Notes under the pieces: generated by a model | What the model was told of the DNA's origin: nothing | The model's input: the letters and a program-made list of their open reading frames with translations, nothing else | Database searches by the model: none | Program-made: the position numbers and the translations under genes | Shown: one piece after another, positions 24,470 through 36,550 of the stretch | Layout: each line of letters begins with the position of its first letter | Numbering within the stretch: the stretch's first letter is position 1 | NCBI GenBank assembly: GCA_032690845.1 | Contig: CM064427.1 | Location: 14,953,501 to 15,017,500 of the forward strand | Source of the DNA: Eleusine coracana subsp. coracana | Lineage: Eukaryota > Streptophyta > Magnoliopsida > Poales > Poaceae | Direction of reading: 5' to 3' | DNA: 64,000 nt

Positions 24470-26040
24470 TGGTTCAGTTCAACAGAAGCTGGAGATGTAT
24501 GTATCTGGCAACTCCTCAAGCAAGGAACTCTCAATAAAGATTCAGTTTTTTCTTGCACTAAAACTCAAAAATTGCTTATTGGGAACGAAAAAAAAATCTC
24601 GCTGGTAATATCTTGCTCTATAAATCTGCAATAGATGTATCAGTTATCTAGAGCATGCTGTAATACCCAACTAGAATAACAATGAATATTTATCTGTGGA
24701 TTGGATTTAAGCGCGTAATCTCTGAGGTTTGTGAGATCCAGAAGTTCAAGAAACAGATATCCGAAAGAAATCTCAGATAGGATGAATGCGTCAATAGAAG
24801 TCACAAGAGCTATGAACAAAACTTCGTACCAATTAACTCGCGACCAGAACCACTTGAGTGATTTAATAAATAATGAAGAAGAAAAAGAATCTGACCTTGT
24901 ATCAATTAGCATGCCCTTGAAGAAACATCCTGCTGCAAACCCATTTCCCCAAGCTTCAGCGGTCAAAAGATGAGATTTTGTTTTTCTTTTTGCTAGCAAC
25001 GATAGGGAAAAAGCGCTTGCAGTAGATGGCAACGATCTTGGATGGAGACTGAAGCACACACAGATCAAGAAACCGCCATAGTAAAAGGCTGGAGCTGTTT
25101 GAGGAAAGCTGGTAGATTCTTGAATGAGCAGTTGGAGGGTAGTAGTAGTCCGGAAGTGGAGGTGGTGCTATGGAGCCTGGACTCTACGCTCCTGGGTGCC
25201 CGAGCTGCGACAGTAGCTGCGAGCTCCCTGCAGGACAGCAGGACACTGTACACGCCACGCGATGAGAGAGAAGAAAGAGGGATTGCTTGCCTGCCTGGGT
25301 CGCTAGCTTTTCCGTGGAGCTGTCACCCGGCTGCGCGGTTTTGCGCTTTGTTTACCAACCGTTGAAAACGAGTGAGGTGGTGCACTCCACTTGCCACTGC
25401 AGGCATAGCCCTGACACAACGGAATTTAAAACTACAGCAGCCCTGGCGTAATTTACTGCCGCGTAATGACAAGGTTACTTCTAATCTTTTTCTCGTGCTC
25501 TCGGGCGAATCAAAAGGGGAGAAGAACCGCAAGGATCCCAAGACTGACAGGCAGGGAACAACAAATTAAACCAGGAGGTGGTAATCAGCATCTGCCAAGA
25601 TGCTTCAGCATGTTTCTTACTGCAAAGGGTTATTTGAATAGCCCGTGGTGATTGGGTCGAGTGTATGGAATGCAAGGAAGAATACACGACCTGATTTCCC
25701 TGCATATTTCAATTTCCAAACTCTTCAATGAGTTTCATTTCTTTTACATGAAAACTCTTATAGTACTTTATTCGTCCTAGTTTGTTTCCATTTTAACATA
25801 GTTTTTTGATGTGTAGATTCATAACATCTTTTATAAATTTGAATAATATTTTTATTCTGATTCGTAACATCTTCTACAAAATTAATCTGGTTGTAATTTT
25901 TAATAATGATTGTATTATTCAGTAAAGTTATCAGCAATTAAAAAAGAGTTAAAATCATCCACTCAACTGGCACAAATAAGACGTGCCCTACTTATAGGGA
26001 ACTAATAGAATTTGGAAAACATTCAAGAGGCTTGTTATCG
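24470..26040. other. 5' region of the AT-hook gene and intergenic DNA
   Basis: Open frames of 60-140 codons occur on both strands at 24640-25700, but they overlap each other and match no family. The piece near 24640-25070 may be 5' UTR or intron of the AT-hook gene. Nothing else is supportable. Confidence 0.4.
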
Positions 26041-27637
26041 GAGCCACGATTAATAGTGGTGGGCATCCCTAACTTCAGAAGCTCATCACTGATGTTTCTT
26101 ATTTTTAGTGGCAAATGGTGATGTCAGTGTCTGTCGTTGATATCACCATTTTCAGTGGTGTGCAACTGACATATGTGTGCATCATGGTTTTGACCACCAA
26201 TATATGAGACATGTCCTCGTCTCGAATGCTCAATCTATTGGAATTATTTTTGATAATGTCCATATCACATTTTAGAAAAAAATTTATGAAAACAAGTGAA
26301 GTTTTTTTTCTAGAATTTGACTCGAAAAGGTAAATCCATATCTTATATAAATTTTTCCTATGTTCAAAAGTGGATCCAATGCTTAATGTACGGTTTGTAT
26401 CTTGTTTAGCCAATATTGGCATGATTTGGGAGAATTTAATTACCATAATTATATAGACTTAATAGCCCATATGTTAGTTTTTAACCTCTATGGTCTATGT
26501 TATTTTTTTTACTTTTTAATAAAAAATTATAGATCTACTTTTAGGATACACAATAGAAAGAGAGGTCAAGGATGAAGAATTTATACATCTAGTTTAAATC
26601 TACACATTGTTGTGTTTCATCATATGATTTTATTTTAGTTATTCAAGTACAATATTAATTCTTCATTTTTATCAATTTTCTATAAATACTCAATTTTAAT
26701 TATTTTGTATCAATATGCATGCTTAAAGATGATAGACAAATTTTGGATGTATGATGCCACACAAAAATTCTACATTTTTCCTATTTTGATTAAGTCATTG
26801 ATTTTTTAAGTCGCCACTAACCTCGCTTTACATGAGAATACAAAGGAGATATATCGTCCTTGTAAGGACTTCAAGAACAAGATATGGAATCTCAACCCTG
26901 AAATCATCCATGATTATTTCCTCGATAGGGGTTTTATTGACAACTAGACCAAGCACGACGAAGTAGAAGTGTGGGGAGAAGGCCACATTGTGGTGAGGAA
27001 AGAAGGCAACACTAATCACCATGATGTGATGGATGAAATTCATAGTGACGATGGTCTCGATATGGAGATGATGTGCAACACTGAGCCCGTTGTGTAACTG
27101 TAAAGTACAAATAAAGACTTGTGTAACTGTAAAGTACAAATAAAGACTAAAATAACTATGTTTAAAAAGACATTAAAGAATCTTTTTTTGAAGGAATCTA
27201 AAAGGGTGTGACAAGGAGTACATGATATTGAGTATGGTGCTTGAGTTTCTAAAGCTGAAGGTAGCAATGGGACACCAACTTCTAGGATATGTTGCAACTC
27301 TTATCCAAGATATTGGTGAAGCCGAATTCTTTTCCCACCATAACCTACATAACAAAGAAACTTCTATGTCTTTTGACATTGATAAAAAAAAAATACATGC
27401 TCGCTAAAACCACTACATCCTGCATTGTAAAGAATATACATTACTGAAGAAGTGTCCAACGTTGATTTTATGGCAATGCTGCTATCTATTATTATGTTGC
27501 ATGACCTGTTTTGAAAAAAAAAAACAATCTCTAGAGATGGGTTGCCGGTGTCAGTAATCCGTCACTAGACACAAACTCAAGAGCTATGAAGCGCCACTAT
27601 AGGCCCTTATGGCCTCCAGATCACTATTATAGTAGTG
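26041..27637. mobile_element. Worn, non-autonomous CACTA element (right end recognised)
   Basis: On the minus strand the right end begins CACTACTATAATAGTGATC at 27637, a CACTA-superfamily terminus. It is followed by short repeats such as CTATAGTGGCG. The left part (26040-26170) has related motifs (CATCACTGATG, CACCATTTTCAGTGGTG) but no intact CACTA terminus, so that boundary is approximate. No transposase is readable inside. Confidence 0.4.
27091..27148. repeat. Perfect 29-bp tandem duplication
   Basis: Two identical adjacent copies, 27091-27119 and 27120-27148, core TGTAACTGTAAAGTACAAAT. The identity points to a recent event. Confidence 0.9.
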
Positions 27638-28549
27638 ACTAAGATTCAAACGCAATACTCCATTCAATCCAAAGTCATTTTAGGATTTCAGGTGGAGTCA
27701 AGATGTGGAACTAGGAATATACAACAAAACATGTCATTACATCTCTAGTTCCTGATAAAACCCCTCAAATTGGTAATTTTATGAAATTTATGAACAAAAG
27801 AAAATAAATATTGTAATAAGTACATCAGTGCCAATTTCAATTATAGAAATCAATATATGGAATGGACAATAAAAAACTATAAAGCTGATGACTCAAGCAA
27901 CCCAATCTAGGGTTTATCTCTACTACCTATTAAATTTAGTATGGCTGTACAATCTGCCGATGGTGTGGTTCTACCCAACAAATTTGACTCGGACTAAAAC
28001 AAATCAGAAAAGGTTGTTCTGCTATCCCTTGATAATTCTGCCAAACAAATCGGATCGGATCTGGTCCAGGAAAGAAACACGTGTGCAAAGCCTCTAGAAA
28101 AAAAAAACACATACAAATCGATGCAGAATATGTAAGGAAGACTCCACATATCCAAGGACTCTAATATCGTAGCAAAAGGACTCTAGTATAGACTTTCCAA
28201 ATCTGATTCGCAGTCGTAGTTTCCTCCTCCCTTCTCTAGCGTTCAATTCAATTCCTTTCCAAATCTGATTTGCAGTCGTAGCCATTGCACATGTCATAGA
28301 CTGGCAGCAAACTAGGCCAACCTGCTCGACTCCTGGCAAGCGCGTATTATAACTTGAAGAGTGTCAAGATAAACCTTCGTTTATAGGGTTCTGAGTTAAT
28401 TAAATAACTGAATTATGAACCATTGTCTATCATTACTTTCTCTATATGCGTGGTTGTGTCATTCGTGGTTGATTAATTTACAGATTTCCTGGCCGTCAGG
28501 TGACTGATATCTTGCATTGGTGTCAGTCACCAAATTTTAAGCTGTGGCA
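27638..28549. other. Intergenic with a dispersed 26-bp repeat
   Basis: No gene. A 26-base segment (core CCAAATCTGATTCGCAGTCG) starts at 28194 and recurs with one change (TTTGCAG) at about 28257. Confidence 0.5.
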
Positions 28550-29023
28550 ATGGAGGTGGCGGAGCGCAGGGATGGGCGGGCGGCGCGGCGCGGTCGGAGG
28601 TGGAGGTGGAGGGTTGTGGCGGAGCCCAGGATGGGCGGGAGGTGCGACACGATGGCGAGGACGCCGCCGCGCCTCGGGAGGTGGTTATCGCCGGCAGTTA
28701 GGGTGGAGGGGTTGTCGAGGGAAGGCGACGGCTCTCCGACGAGCTTTGACGGCAACGACATTAGGGTTTGGGAGCTCTATTGTCGACCGGCCTTAGAGGA
28801 AGGGTTCCGAGGGCGGTGGACGCGACCCGACGGTGGGCCATGGTTCGGCGGTGCGGCGAGGCGGCGGCGACGCCGTTGGAGCCGTGGGTGGTCGACTGGC
28901 CATGGGCAGGGCAGGTGGTGGGGGTGTCACGGTCAGGAAGCAGCGAAGCTGTGGGCTTCACGGTGGGAGGTTAAAGAAAATACGGTAGCCATTGGATCAT
29001 CATCGGACGGTAGAAAAAGATGA
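28550..29023 (+). other. GC-rich open frame, 157 codons, doubtful gene
   Basis: Starts MEVAERRDGRAARRG and is dominated by Arg, Gly and Trp. It lies in a GC island that contains a repeated GGCGGAGCSCAGG unit. No domain is recognisable, frames on the other strand are open too, and no splice partners are visible. It could be a captured gene fragment or a composition artefact. Confidence 0.15.
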
Positions 29024-29838
29024 CTGACGCAAATCCTAATCTCAATTAACTGACGCAGAGACAGACCCAAAAGCTTAATTTATATACTTCCATCTTAAAA
29101 TTCACTATATCTTCTGCTTGATAAGATATCTGCTTCCATGCCACGTACCCCTCCTTGATTTCACCAAAAAAGTTTTATAGAAATTCTCAGATAAATTTAA
29201 TAATGTTGGTGTTAGTTAGACATGGTATCCATATATCGTTCTTGAATTTCTTTTAGCTTGGATTCTTTGGTATCCAATTTGCACAGAGATAACAGTATAG
29301 CACAACGAACTGTTTTGATAAATTTGATTTTTTATTGATTAATTATATGGTATTGTCCTATGTAAGTATAACATACATAGACAATTAAAATTATATTTTC
29401 TCATGATATAAACTTCCCGTAGCAACGTACGGACACACACATAGTATATAGATAAATTCATTCCACGAGGGACCACTATTAAATTGAAGTTTCTTTTTTT
29501 TTCTGGAATTAGATGTACTAAACAATTTAAAAGAAACACATTGAATAATTGCATGTGGTCCTGAACGAACAATCACTGAAATCTTGGCGGTCCATAACAC
29601 AATTTCATGACGGCATTGACAGCAAAAGTAAAGTCTCACCATTATTGTGAAAAAACCATGCAGCACACAGGACGCAATTCTTCATCTGATATAGGTTTCT
29701 GTATTTCAACCATATTAGACTTTGATGTTTCATGTATATTTCCACTACTATCTTTATGCATTTGGTGACTTTGATGCTTTGGACCTGATGGTAGACTTCT
29801 TCAGGAGGTACTGCAGGGCATATTGAAAGAGCAGAGCA
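29024..29838. other. AT-rich intergenic, no gene
   Basis: Only short frames. I see no element ends before the hAT target duplication at 29839. Confidence 0.5.
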
Positions 29839-30794
29839 GGATGGCCTATATCTGGGCATCTCAGCCGGGCCAAATGGGCCGGGACGAGGCTCGGTCGTTT
29901 TGGCTCGGCACGGACACGGCACGGCCTGGCCATTAGCTGGCCCGTGCTGGCACGACCCGGTCCACCGTGTCGTGCTTGGGCCAACCCCCAAGCACGGGCA
30001 CGGCCCGCGACATGGCCCGAAAGAGGACGCAGCCCGGTAGGGGCCCAAATAAATGTGATAGTCCCCTTCCCAACCGGCCTAGTGCTATTTAGGCATCCCC
30101 CAAACTACTGGCCCAGTGTCATTCCGGACTCCCCCAACCTATTGGCCCAGCTGCGAATGGCCCAACAGGCCAGCACCATCCGTCCATCCCTCCCGGCTCC
30201 CCCCAACCCAACTGAAACCCTAACACGCCGCTGTCCTCTCTCGCTCGTTCGAGCCTCTCCTCATGCCTGCGCCGACTCCACTCTCCCTCCCTCTTCGTGC
30301 ACGCGCCAGTGCCGCTCTCCCCCTCCTCGTGTGTGAGCCGACACCACGCCGCTCTCTCCCTCCTCGGGCGTGAGCCGACGCGATGCCACTCTCCCCCTCT
30401 CCTCGCACGACGGCGCTGCTCTCTCCTCTCCTCGCGCGTCGGCGCTGCTCTCTTTGTCCTCGCGCGCGAGCTGATGCGACGCCGCTCTCCCTCCTCTCCT
30501 CGTGCGTCGGCGCTACTCTTCCCCTCACCTCGCGCGCCGGCGTTGCTCTCCCTCTCTTATCGCGGCGCCGCCAGGCTTGCCGTGCCACCGGGCTCACGGG
30601 CCATTCGGGCTAGCATGGCACGGTGAACTACGTTCCGTGCCGTGCCATGGGCCGACCCCTCAGCCCGTGGGCTGCTTCGGCACGGCCCGGTCGGCCTGTC
30701 GTGCCATGCCAGCTCGGTATACTATCGTGCTAGGCCTAAGCGGGCCTGGGCCATGCCGTACCGGGCCGCTCGAATGCCCAGATATAGGATGGCC
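29839..30794. mobile_element. Non-autonomous hAT element, 940 bp, with perfect 8-bp target duplication
   Basis: Terminal inverted repeats of 13 bases are exact: TATATCTGGGCAT at 29847-29859 and its complement at 30774-30786. Both sides carry the same 8 bases, GGATGGCC (29839-29846 and 30787-30794), the hallmark target duplication of hAT transposons. The interior is GC-rich. Subterminal GGCACGGCC/GGCCGTGCC-type motifs flank a pyrimidine-rich region (30220-30560) built from a degenerate CTCTCC-TCGCGCGTCGGCG unit. No transposase is present, so it must have moved with outside help. The exact duplication suggests a fairly recent insertion. Confidence 0.85.
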
Positions 30795-30889
30795 TAGGAA
30801 AACTAGCCTAGCCAATCTGCCCAGTTTTGCTTAAGACTAGCACCTCAAGGTATTAGGCTTGTTTTGCACACATATATGCCGCTTTGTGC

Positions 30890-31420
30890 CTAAAGTTGTC
30901 CAAAGAGGTCGGACCGAGTGGGCTGGCACGAAGCCCTTAAAAAAAAGCACGACATAAATCCGGCATGGCCCACTGATTTTAGTGTCTGTGACGACATGAC
31001 CCGGTGGTAAGGGCCGTGTCTAGGCCGAGGAGCAGGCGTCAAGGCCGGTACGACATGACCCGTTTAGAAATATATTAAGGGAATTACTATTCCATTGTAT
31101 ACAACAAGTTATTCTAGTCTGGTGGGAAGGTCATCTCTTTAATTCTAAGAGGTGTTCAATTTCCCTCTCTAACATCTTATTTTTATCATTTTAACACTAT
31201 CAATTCTAATTGGACCATCATACTTGATCAGTCCGTCATGTTTAATGGGCCGGTCCGGCACATTTAGGCAATTGCGTGTCATGTCATGGACCGGAGGTCA
31301 AGCCCATGGGCTGTCTCGGCACGGCCCAAAAAGATCCGTGTGCTGTGTCGGCGCTATATTAAACGTGTCGGGCTTTGCCGGGGCAGGCCACTCGTTTGGA
31401 CTGCTCTACTTGTGACAATA
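30890..31420. mobile_element. Second, older hAT-like element
   Basis: Shares GGGCCGTG/GGCACGGCCC subterminal motifs with the element just upstream. Imperfect inverted ends face each other: left AGGTCGGACCGAGTGGGCTGG, right (complement) CAGTCCAAACGAGTGGCCTG. The 8 bases outside do not match well. A central AT-rich part (31070-31210) may be a further insertion. Confidence 0.35.
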
Positions 31421-31626
31421 GAGATCAACAAAAGAAAGTTGGAAACTTAAACAATTCCTACTAATCTCCCTGATATCATTCGACCATTGTGGTTAGTGGA
31501 GGCAACTATTTCATCAAGCAATTTGGTGACAAATCATTCTCGAAGCTCATGCATCAGCTCTGACCAAGCTCCCGCCCGCTGGGGTCTGATACCCTTCTTC
31601 CTCCACTGCTGCGGCTGCTCGCTACA

Positions 31627-31734
31627 TCACTCAAGAAGTACAGGCAGATTGGCGTACCACTTGAGGTCGAAGCGGTTGCCGACGCAGCAGAGGAGTTCGT
31701 GCGGCAGGTCTGCCCAGCTCCGGAATGGCGCCAT
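31627..31734 (-). pseudogene. F-box gene fragment
   Basis: A frame starting MAPFRSWADLPHELLCCVG resembles the start of a grass F-box domain (helix 1, usually W-x-DLPxELL, then an LDLK-like stretch, here RFDLKWYAN). It ends at a stop after 35 codons where the domain should continue. Traces of coding composition continue in other frames towards 31550. A truncated, frameshifted relic. Confidence 0.45.
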
Positions 31735-31862
31735 GGCGGTAGCGGCAACGGACCGGGGCGACCAGGGTTTGGGCAGGGCGAGATTTGGTCGGACGGGGAA
31801 TTTTTGTGTTGCGATTCCAAAGCGACGGACCGTGACGGGCGGTCCGTTGCCGCTACCGCCAT
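31733..31862. repeat. Perfect 22-bp inverted repeat
   Basis: Arms 31733-31754 (starts ATGGCGGTAGCGGCAACG) and 31841-31862 are exact complements, 86 bases apart. The left arm overlaps the F-box fragment's start codon on the opposite strand. It could fold into a hairpin or mark a small foldback element. Confidence 0.8.
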
Positions 31863-33214
31863 ATGAACAGGTATGGGCAACTACGAGTATAGACTGACGG
31901 GCCGTGAGCAGAACACGTATGGGCAGGCCTGTTGGGCCGAATAGTAAGACCATATGAACATTGGTGACACACCTCACGGGCCAATTCCGTACGACGAACA
32001 GCGAGTTTTCGGGTTGTCTGATCCCAGGTTTACGTGGTGGCGTAAGTGTGCTATGAGTGTAAGAGCATCTCTAATAGTCTTTCAAAAACCAACTTTCAAA
32101 AAATACTATTGAAAGCTTTCCAATACCATTTTCGATACTGAGAGGGAACACTTTTACAGTCTCCCAATAATCTTATCCATTCTAATTTTTATTTTTTATC
32201 ATATATAAACGGCATCAACTAGAGATCACAATAATTCAAGCTTCAAATTTCAACCTCCAATAATTCAATATAAATTGAAATATATAATTTTCAAACTCCA
32301 AATCAAATTCAAATTTAAATCGAAAGTATATCAGGAAAGATAGGATTAAATAAAACTGAACCATAATAACTGTCGCAATAGCACTGAAAAAAAACTACTA
32401 ACCATGTCTGCTAACTATGGTTACTGCAATTCACAACGTCAAACATTAGGTAGCAGTAAAGCATGCATATTGAAAGCGTCTAGAGGAGGGAGGAGGGATG
32501 AATAGGCGATAATCTCTGAAAATGACTTAATAATAAAAGTTAAATGTGTAGTGTCACACTTGTTCGATGATTGTGAGAAAAGTCCACGTACTTACCCGAT
32601 GGAATACGAGATAGAAAAGTAGATCGGCTGATTAAAACTTAAAACTAGTGCCAGACAAGTTAGGAACAAGTGATTACAAGCTAGAGGAAGCTGTAGAAGT
32701 AAGGAAAAAATCTAGCATGCAACCTACGCAGATTAATTTAAGAAATACGAAGCAAATCCTAACTAGTAAAATTATGAGCAAGAACAAATAATAAGAGACA
32801 AGTAATAAAGCGTAAAGAGAATACGGGATTTTTCACCGAAGTTTAGCTCCATAAAGAAGTCTACGTCTCCATTGAGAGATCCACAAAGAATCAGGTCTTT
32901 TTCAACCCTTAACCTCTCCAAGTGACCACTAAGATCAAACTCAATTTTCTACTAATAACTCCATAAAAGAGGGGTCAAGACAAACTTCCCAAGACATCAC
33001 CACATGAGTTGGGAGCTCAAAGAGCATCTCTAACCGTCTAGGAGATGAATCCCCAAGAGTAACAAACACAAGAGTCGTCGACGGTGAGGATGAACCAAGT
33101 GCTCAAGAGGATGAAAGCTTGATAAAGATGTAACACTTCAATCTTCTCTCAATCCCTTCACGAATCAAGAGTGAAAGTAAGGGAGGAGAGTTGAGAAGAG
33201 CAAAGTGAGTTTAT

Positions 33215-36200
33215 AGCCCATAGAAAAAAAGAACCGTTGAAGGCAAGCCGCTGTTAAAAGTTTATCAGCAGCGGTTCATAACCTACGGGACCCAATCAAT
33301 AATTAAGACGGTTAACCACTGTTGATAACACTTATCAACAACGGTTCTATATAAAATCGCTGCTGATACGTGCTTTTCTATAGCGGTTCACTAAATGAAC
33401 CGTTGCAGATATCTATTAGCAGCGCTTTACCATCTAAACCGCTGCTAAAAGCTAAGCTGCTTATTGCAATCGCGCGGTATGCATCGGCTGACGGCCACAT
33501 TAGCAGCCGTCTAGAACCATCCAGGGGCGTCGTCCTCCTCCGCTCACCTACCATCAATCCCCGATTCTCCCAACCGCCTCTCCCCCCCAGCGCCTACCCT
33601 CCCGGCTTCCTCTCGGCGGCGGTGCCCCGTAGTGAAGTACTACTTCCACATGAGCGGTGACATCGCCATCCAATCTCAATCTCAAAAGTTCCTCGAGCTC
33701 TCCAGCGGATGCTTTCCATGGATCCAGCAATCTCCAAATCCATGCATCAAAAGTGATAGAGCAGCCATTCCTTCACATATGTGATTCCTTTGTGTTGACC
33801 CGACAACCTCTTCCCGTCCTCCAAATCTCCAATCGATCTGCTTCTTATCTCTTCCCCAACCTCACCACCAAACAGAAACCCGACCAAATCCATGGCAGCC
33901 GTGAGGAGGAGCAGCGCGTTGGTCGCCAGATCGGGGAGACGACGGGGGTGGACGGGAACCTGCGTGCAGCAACGGCGAGGGCATGTGCAAGCTTAGAGGC
34001 TGCAGGCATGGGGGAGAGCGGCACGGAGCGTGGCATGGAGGGTGGGCCAGTAGGCCACGTGCGCAGCTCAAAGGCACTGGCTCTGCTCCTCCCGTCTGTT
34101 GCATCTCCGTATGGCAAGAATTTTTTTTTTGATGGCCGGCATGGCAAGATATGGCGTTGGTGTTGGTGAGTTTCTTAGCAATTATTAAGGGTTTGGTTAT
34201 TACTTTCTTCCTTATATATCAAACCTAGCCTTTGGTTAATAAATACAGATAGATAAAAATGGATGGCATGTTATAGATCAGTGTGACATTAGTAAGATCA
34301 ATAATCAATGTAAATATATGTTCTCTTTCATACTGAATTCAGTGGCAAAATGCTACCTGCCCTATGTTAATGTAATTCAACCATACATATTTTTCCATTG
34401 TTTGAGACTTGATTCTTATCCAGCTATAACTGAAAACTGACCAGTGTTCCACAATTAACTTTTGTTAATGTTCTGATAAAGATTCTAACTTTAGTCTTAT
34501 TACATCTACACTACTTATGACATACAAAAGGGTAAGATTGTTGAATTTTTTGTTTGTTAGTAGGCAGTTAGCTACGACACTACATCTTAGTTACCTTTGC
34601 TTCAGTAACGATTTGCTTTGTTGTAGCCTTACTATGTGTTGCCTGCTGCAGTGATGGTGGCACTACGTCAAGTAAGAGATAAACCATTCCACTGGCTATC
34701 TGCTACTGCATGCACTTGGTTTTTCAATAATTGATGCCCATGAGCACTATATTCAATTGAAATGTCAGATAAGGTCTACCAAATGTTTTTCCCAGGTGAA
34801 TTCTGCCAATCTTTCAGTTCTATTGCGTTTTTTTTATATCCAGATTGGTTTACTCTCATTGTATTAATGAATGAGTTAGAAATGAGCACTCATTAATTAC
34901 TGTATAACTTTGTTTAGCCTTTTATAGTGTGAGCAATCGTTATGCTCCATTCCATGCTCATCTTAAATTTGGTCATTGGCCATCTGCAGTCGTGTGTGCT
35001 TTGCAGGAACTATATTTTAGAAAAGCTCACTGTAGTAATAACAATATCTGCTTTAAAGTAGTTGGCTGTTACATTCTGAGTATATTTGCCTGTAGGATTA
35101 ATTAAAGAGTAGTAAGTGTTCATTTTTATGTGATAGGTTGTACTGGGTTACTATGCCCTTGCGCGCTATTTGGATGTAATGCTGAGGCCGTTACAGGAGC
35201 CCCATGGATGTGATTCTTCACTTGCCACGCTGTTTGTATTCAAAGTGTTGCCCCAGCCCCAGCAGTATCATGTCTGCTGATTGGTGAAGGATTAGTGTGT
35301 TGTTGGATGTTATTTTCTATCTCCACTACACTTGCTCGTCATGAACTTCAAAAGAAATATCATCTCAAGGTATTATTTTTCAGTTCCTCTGCACATAGCT
35401 TTTCGTCATGAACTTCAAAAGAAATATCATCTCAAGGTATTATTTTTCATTTCCTCTGCACATAGCTTTCCTGTTGGTATTAATTTGGTGCTCTGTAGAA
35501 CATTAACTGATGTATATCATATCCTTCAATAATTTACTAGCGATTGGGTCTGGGATTGTAATTTGAGGCATCAAGTGGGCTGGACTAGAGTTTAGTGCTG
35601 TTTGATCAAGTTACATTGTTCACAGTGGTCTGTGGTTGGCTGGAGCTTTTTTTTTTAATTTCTAAATGCGACACATTTCTTAACCTCAAACCACTATGAA
35701 CAATGCACTTTCATTTTCAGTTCTGCCATCACCATCCATTTTCATTGACTAGTCATAGGAGATACCTGTGTACCTCTGAATATCATTTTGTTATGCCGGA
35801 TGTTTCTTAAAATGGGTAAAGGCTCTGTTTCTAGTTTTCATGCATTTCATAACAGGATCATAACACATCTCTATTTATGTTCGGGGAACATAGGAGCAGA
35901 GGCTTGGAATAGCAATCTCAAATGGAAAGAAGCAGGGGAATGGAGAAATTAAATAAGTGGTAACTTGTTTAGATATTCTAGCATGTGAAGTGTCCAAAGT
36001 TTATCTTCTACATACTCTATAGCATGTGAAAATTTAGCATATGGTTAGGCAGCAGTGTAATCTTCCATGTTTTTTGAAGATGGTAGATCAAATTGTAATG
36101 TCTCTTAGAAAATGTATTAGTATTCAGTTGGTATATAAGGATGTATGTATGTATGTATGTTTATTACATTGTACTTGTGAACATGCCTATCTGATAGGCA

Positions 36201-36550
36201 TTCATTGTACCAATAGTTTTAGAATTATGTTGTAGTCATATGTTTCAGCAGAAATATGTTTTGGAAACGCATGCTTCAAGATTTGGAAGTATTGTTTTTT
36301 TTTAAACTAGAATTTTTATCAACAGCGGTTCACAACTTTGATCCGCTGCTGATATGTGGAGTATCAGCAGCGGTTCATAGTTTTGAACCGCTGCTGATGT
36401 TCAGGTATCAGTAGCGGTTCACAGATCAGTAGCGGTTAAAGAACCGCTGCTGATAACCTTACTATCAGCAATGGTTAATCAACAGTGGTTTTAAAACCGT
36501 TGCTGATGAGGGGTTTTGAATTGCTGCTGATGAGAGTTTTTGTAGTAGTG
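33215..36550. mobile_element. CACTA element inside the Harbinger-type element
   Basis: The right end (minus strand) is CACTACTACAAAAACTC at 36550. Both flanks carry clusters of subterminal repeats around ATCAGCAGCGGTTC: about eight or more copies at 36310-36535 in both directions and several at 33230-33470. The left CACTA terminus itself was not found, so the left end is diverged or clipped. The interior has a GC-rich, possibly captured segment (33480-34170) with open frames of 96 and 170 codons and no known domain, plus a run of ATGT repeats (36141-36160). No transposase is readable. Confidence 0.6.
35336..35469. repeat. 67-bp tandem duplication
   Basis: Two adjacent copies (35336-35402, 35403-35469) starting TCGTCATGAACTTCAAAAG differ by only one or two bases. 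They lie inside the CACTA element. Confidence 0.9.

Noticed and set aside
30220..30626. Arg/Ala-rich frames of 76-125 codons
   Set aside because: They translate the low-complexity interior of the hAT element.
33370..34169. Frames of 96 and 170 codons inside the CACTA element
   Set aside because: No recognisable domain or splice partners; at most a captured fragment, so not listed as a gene.
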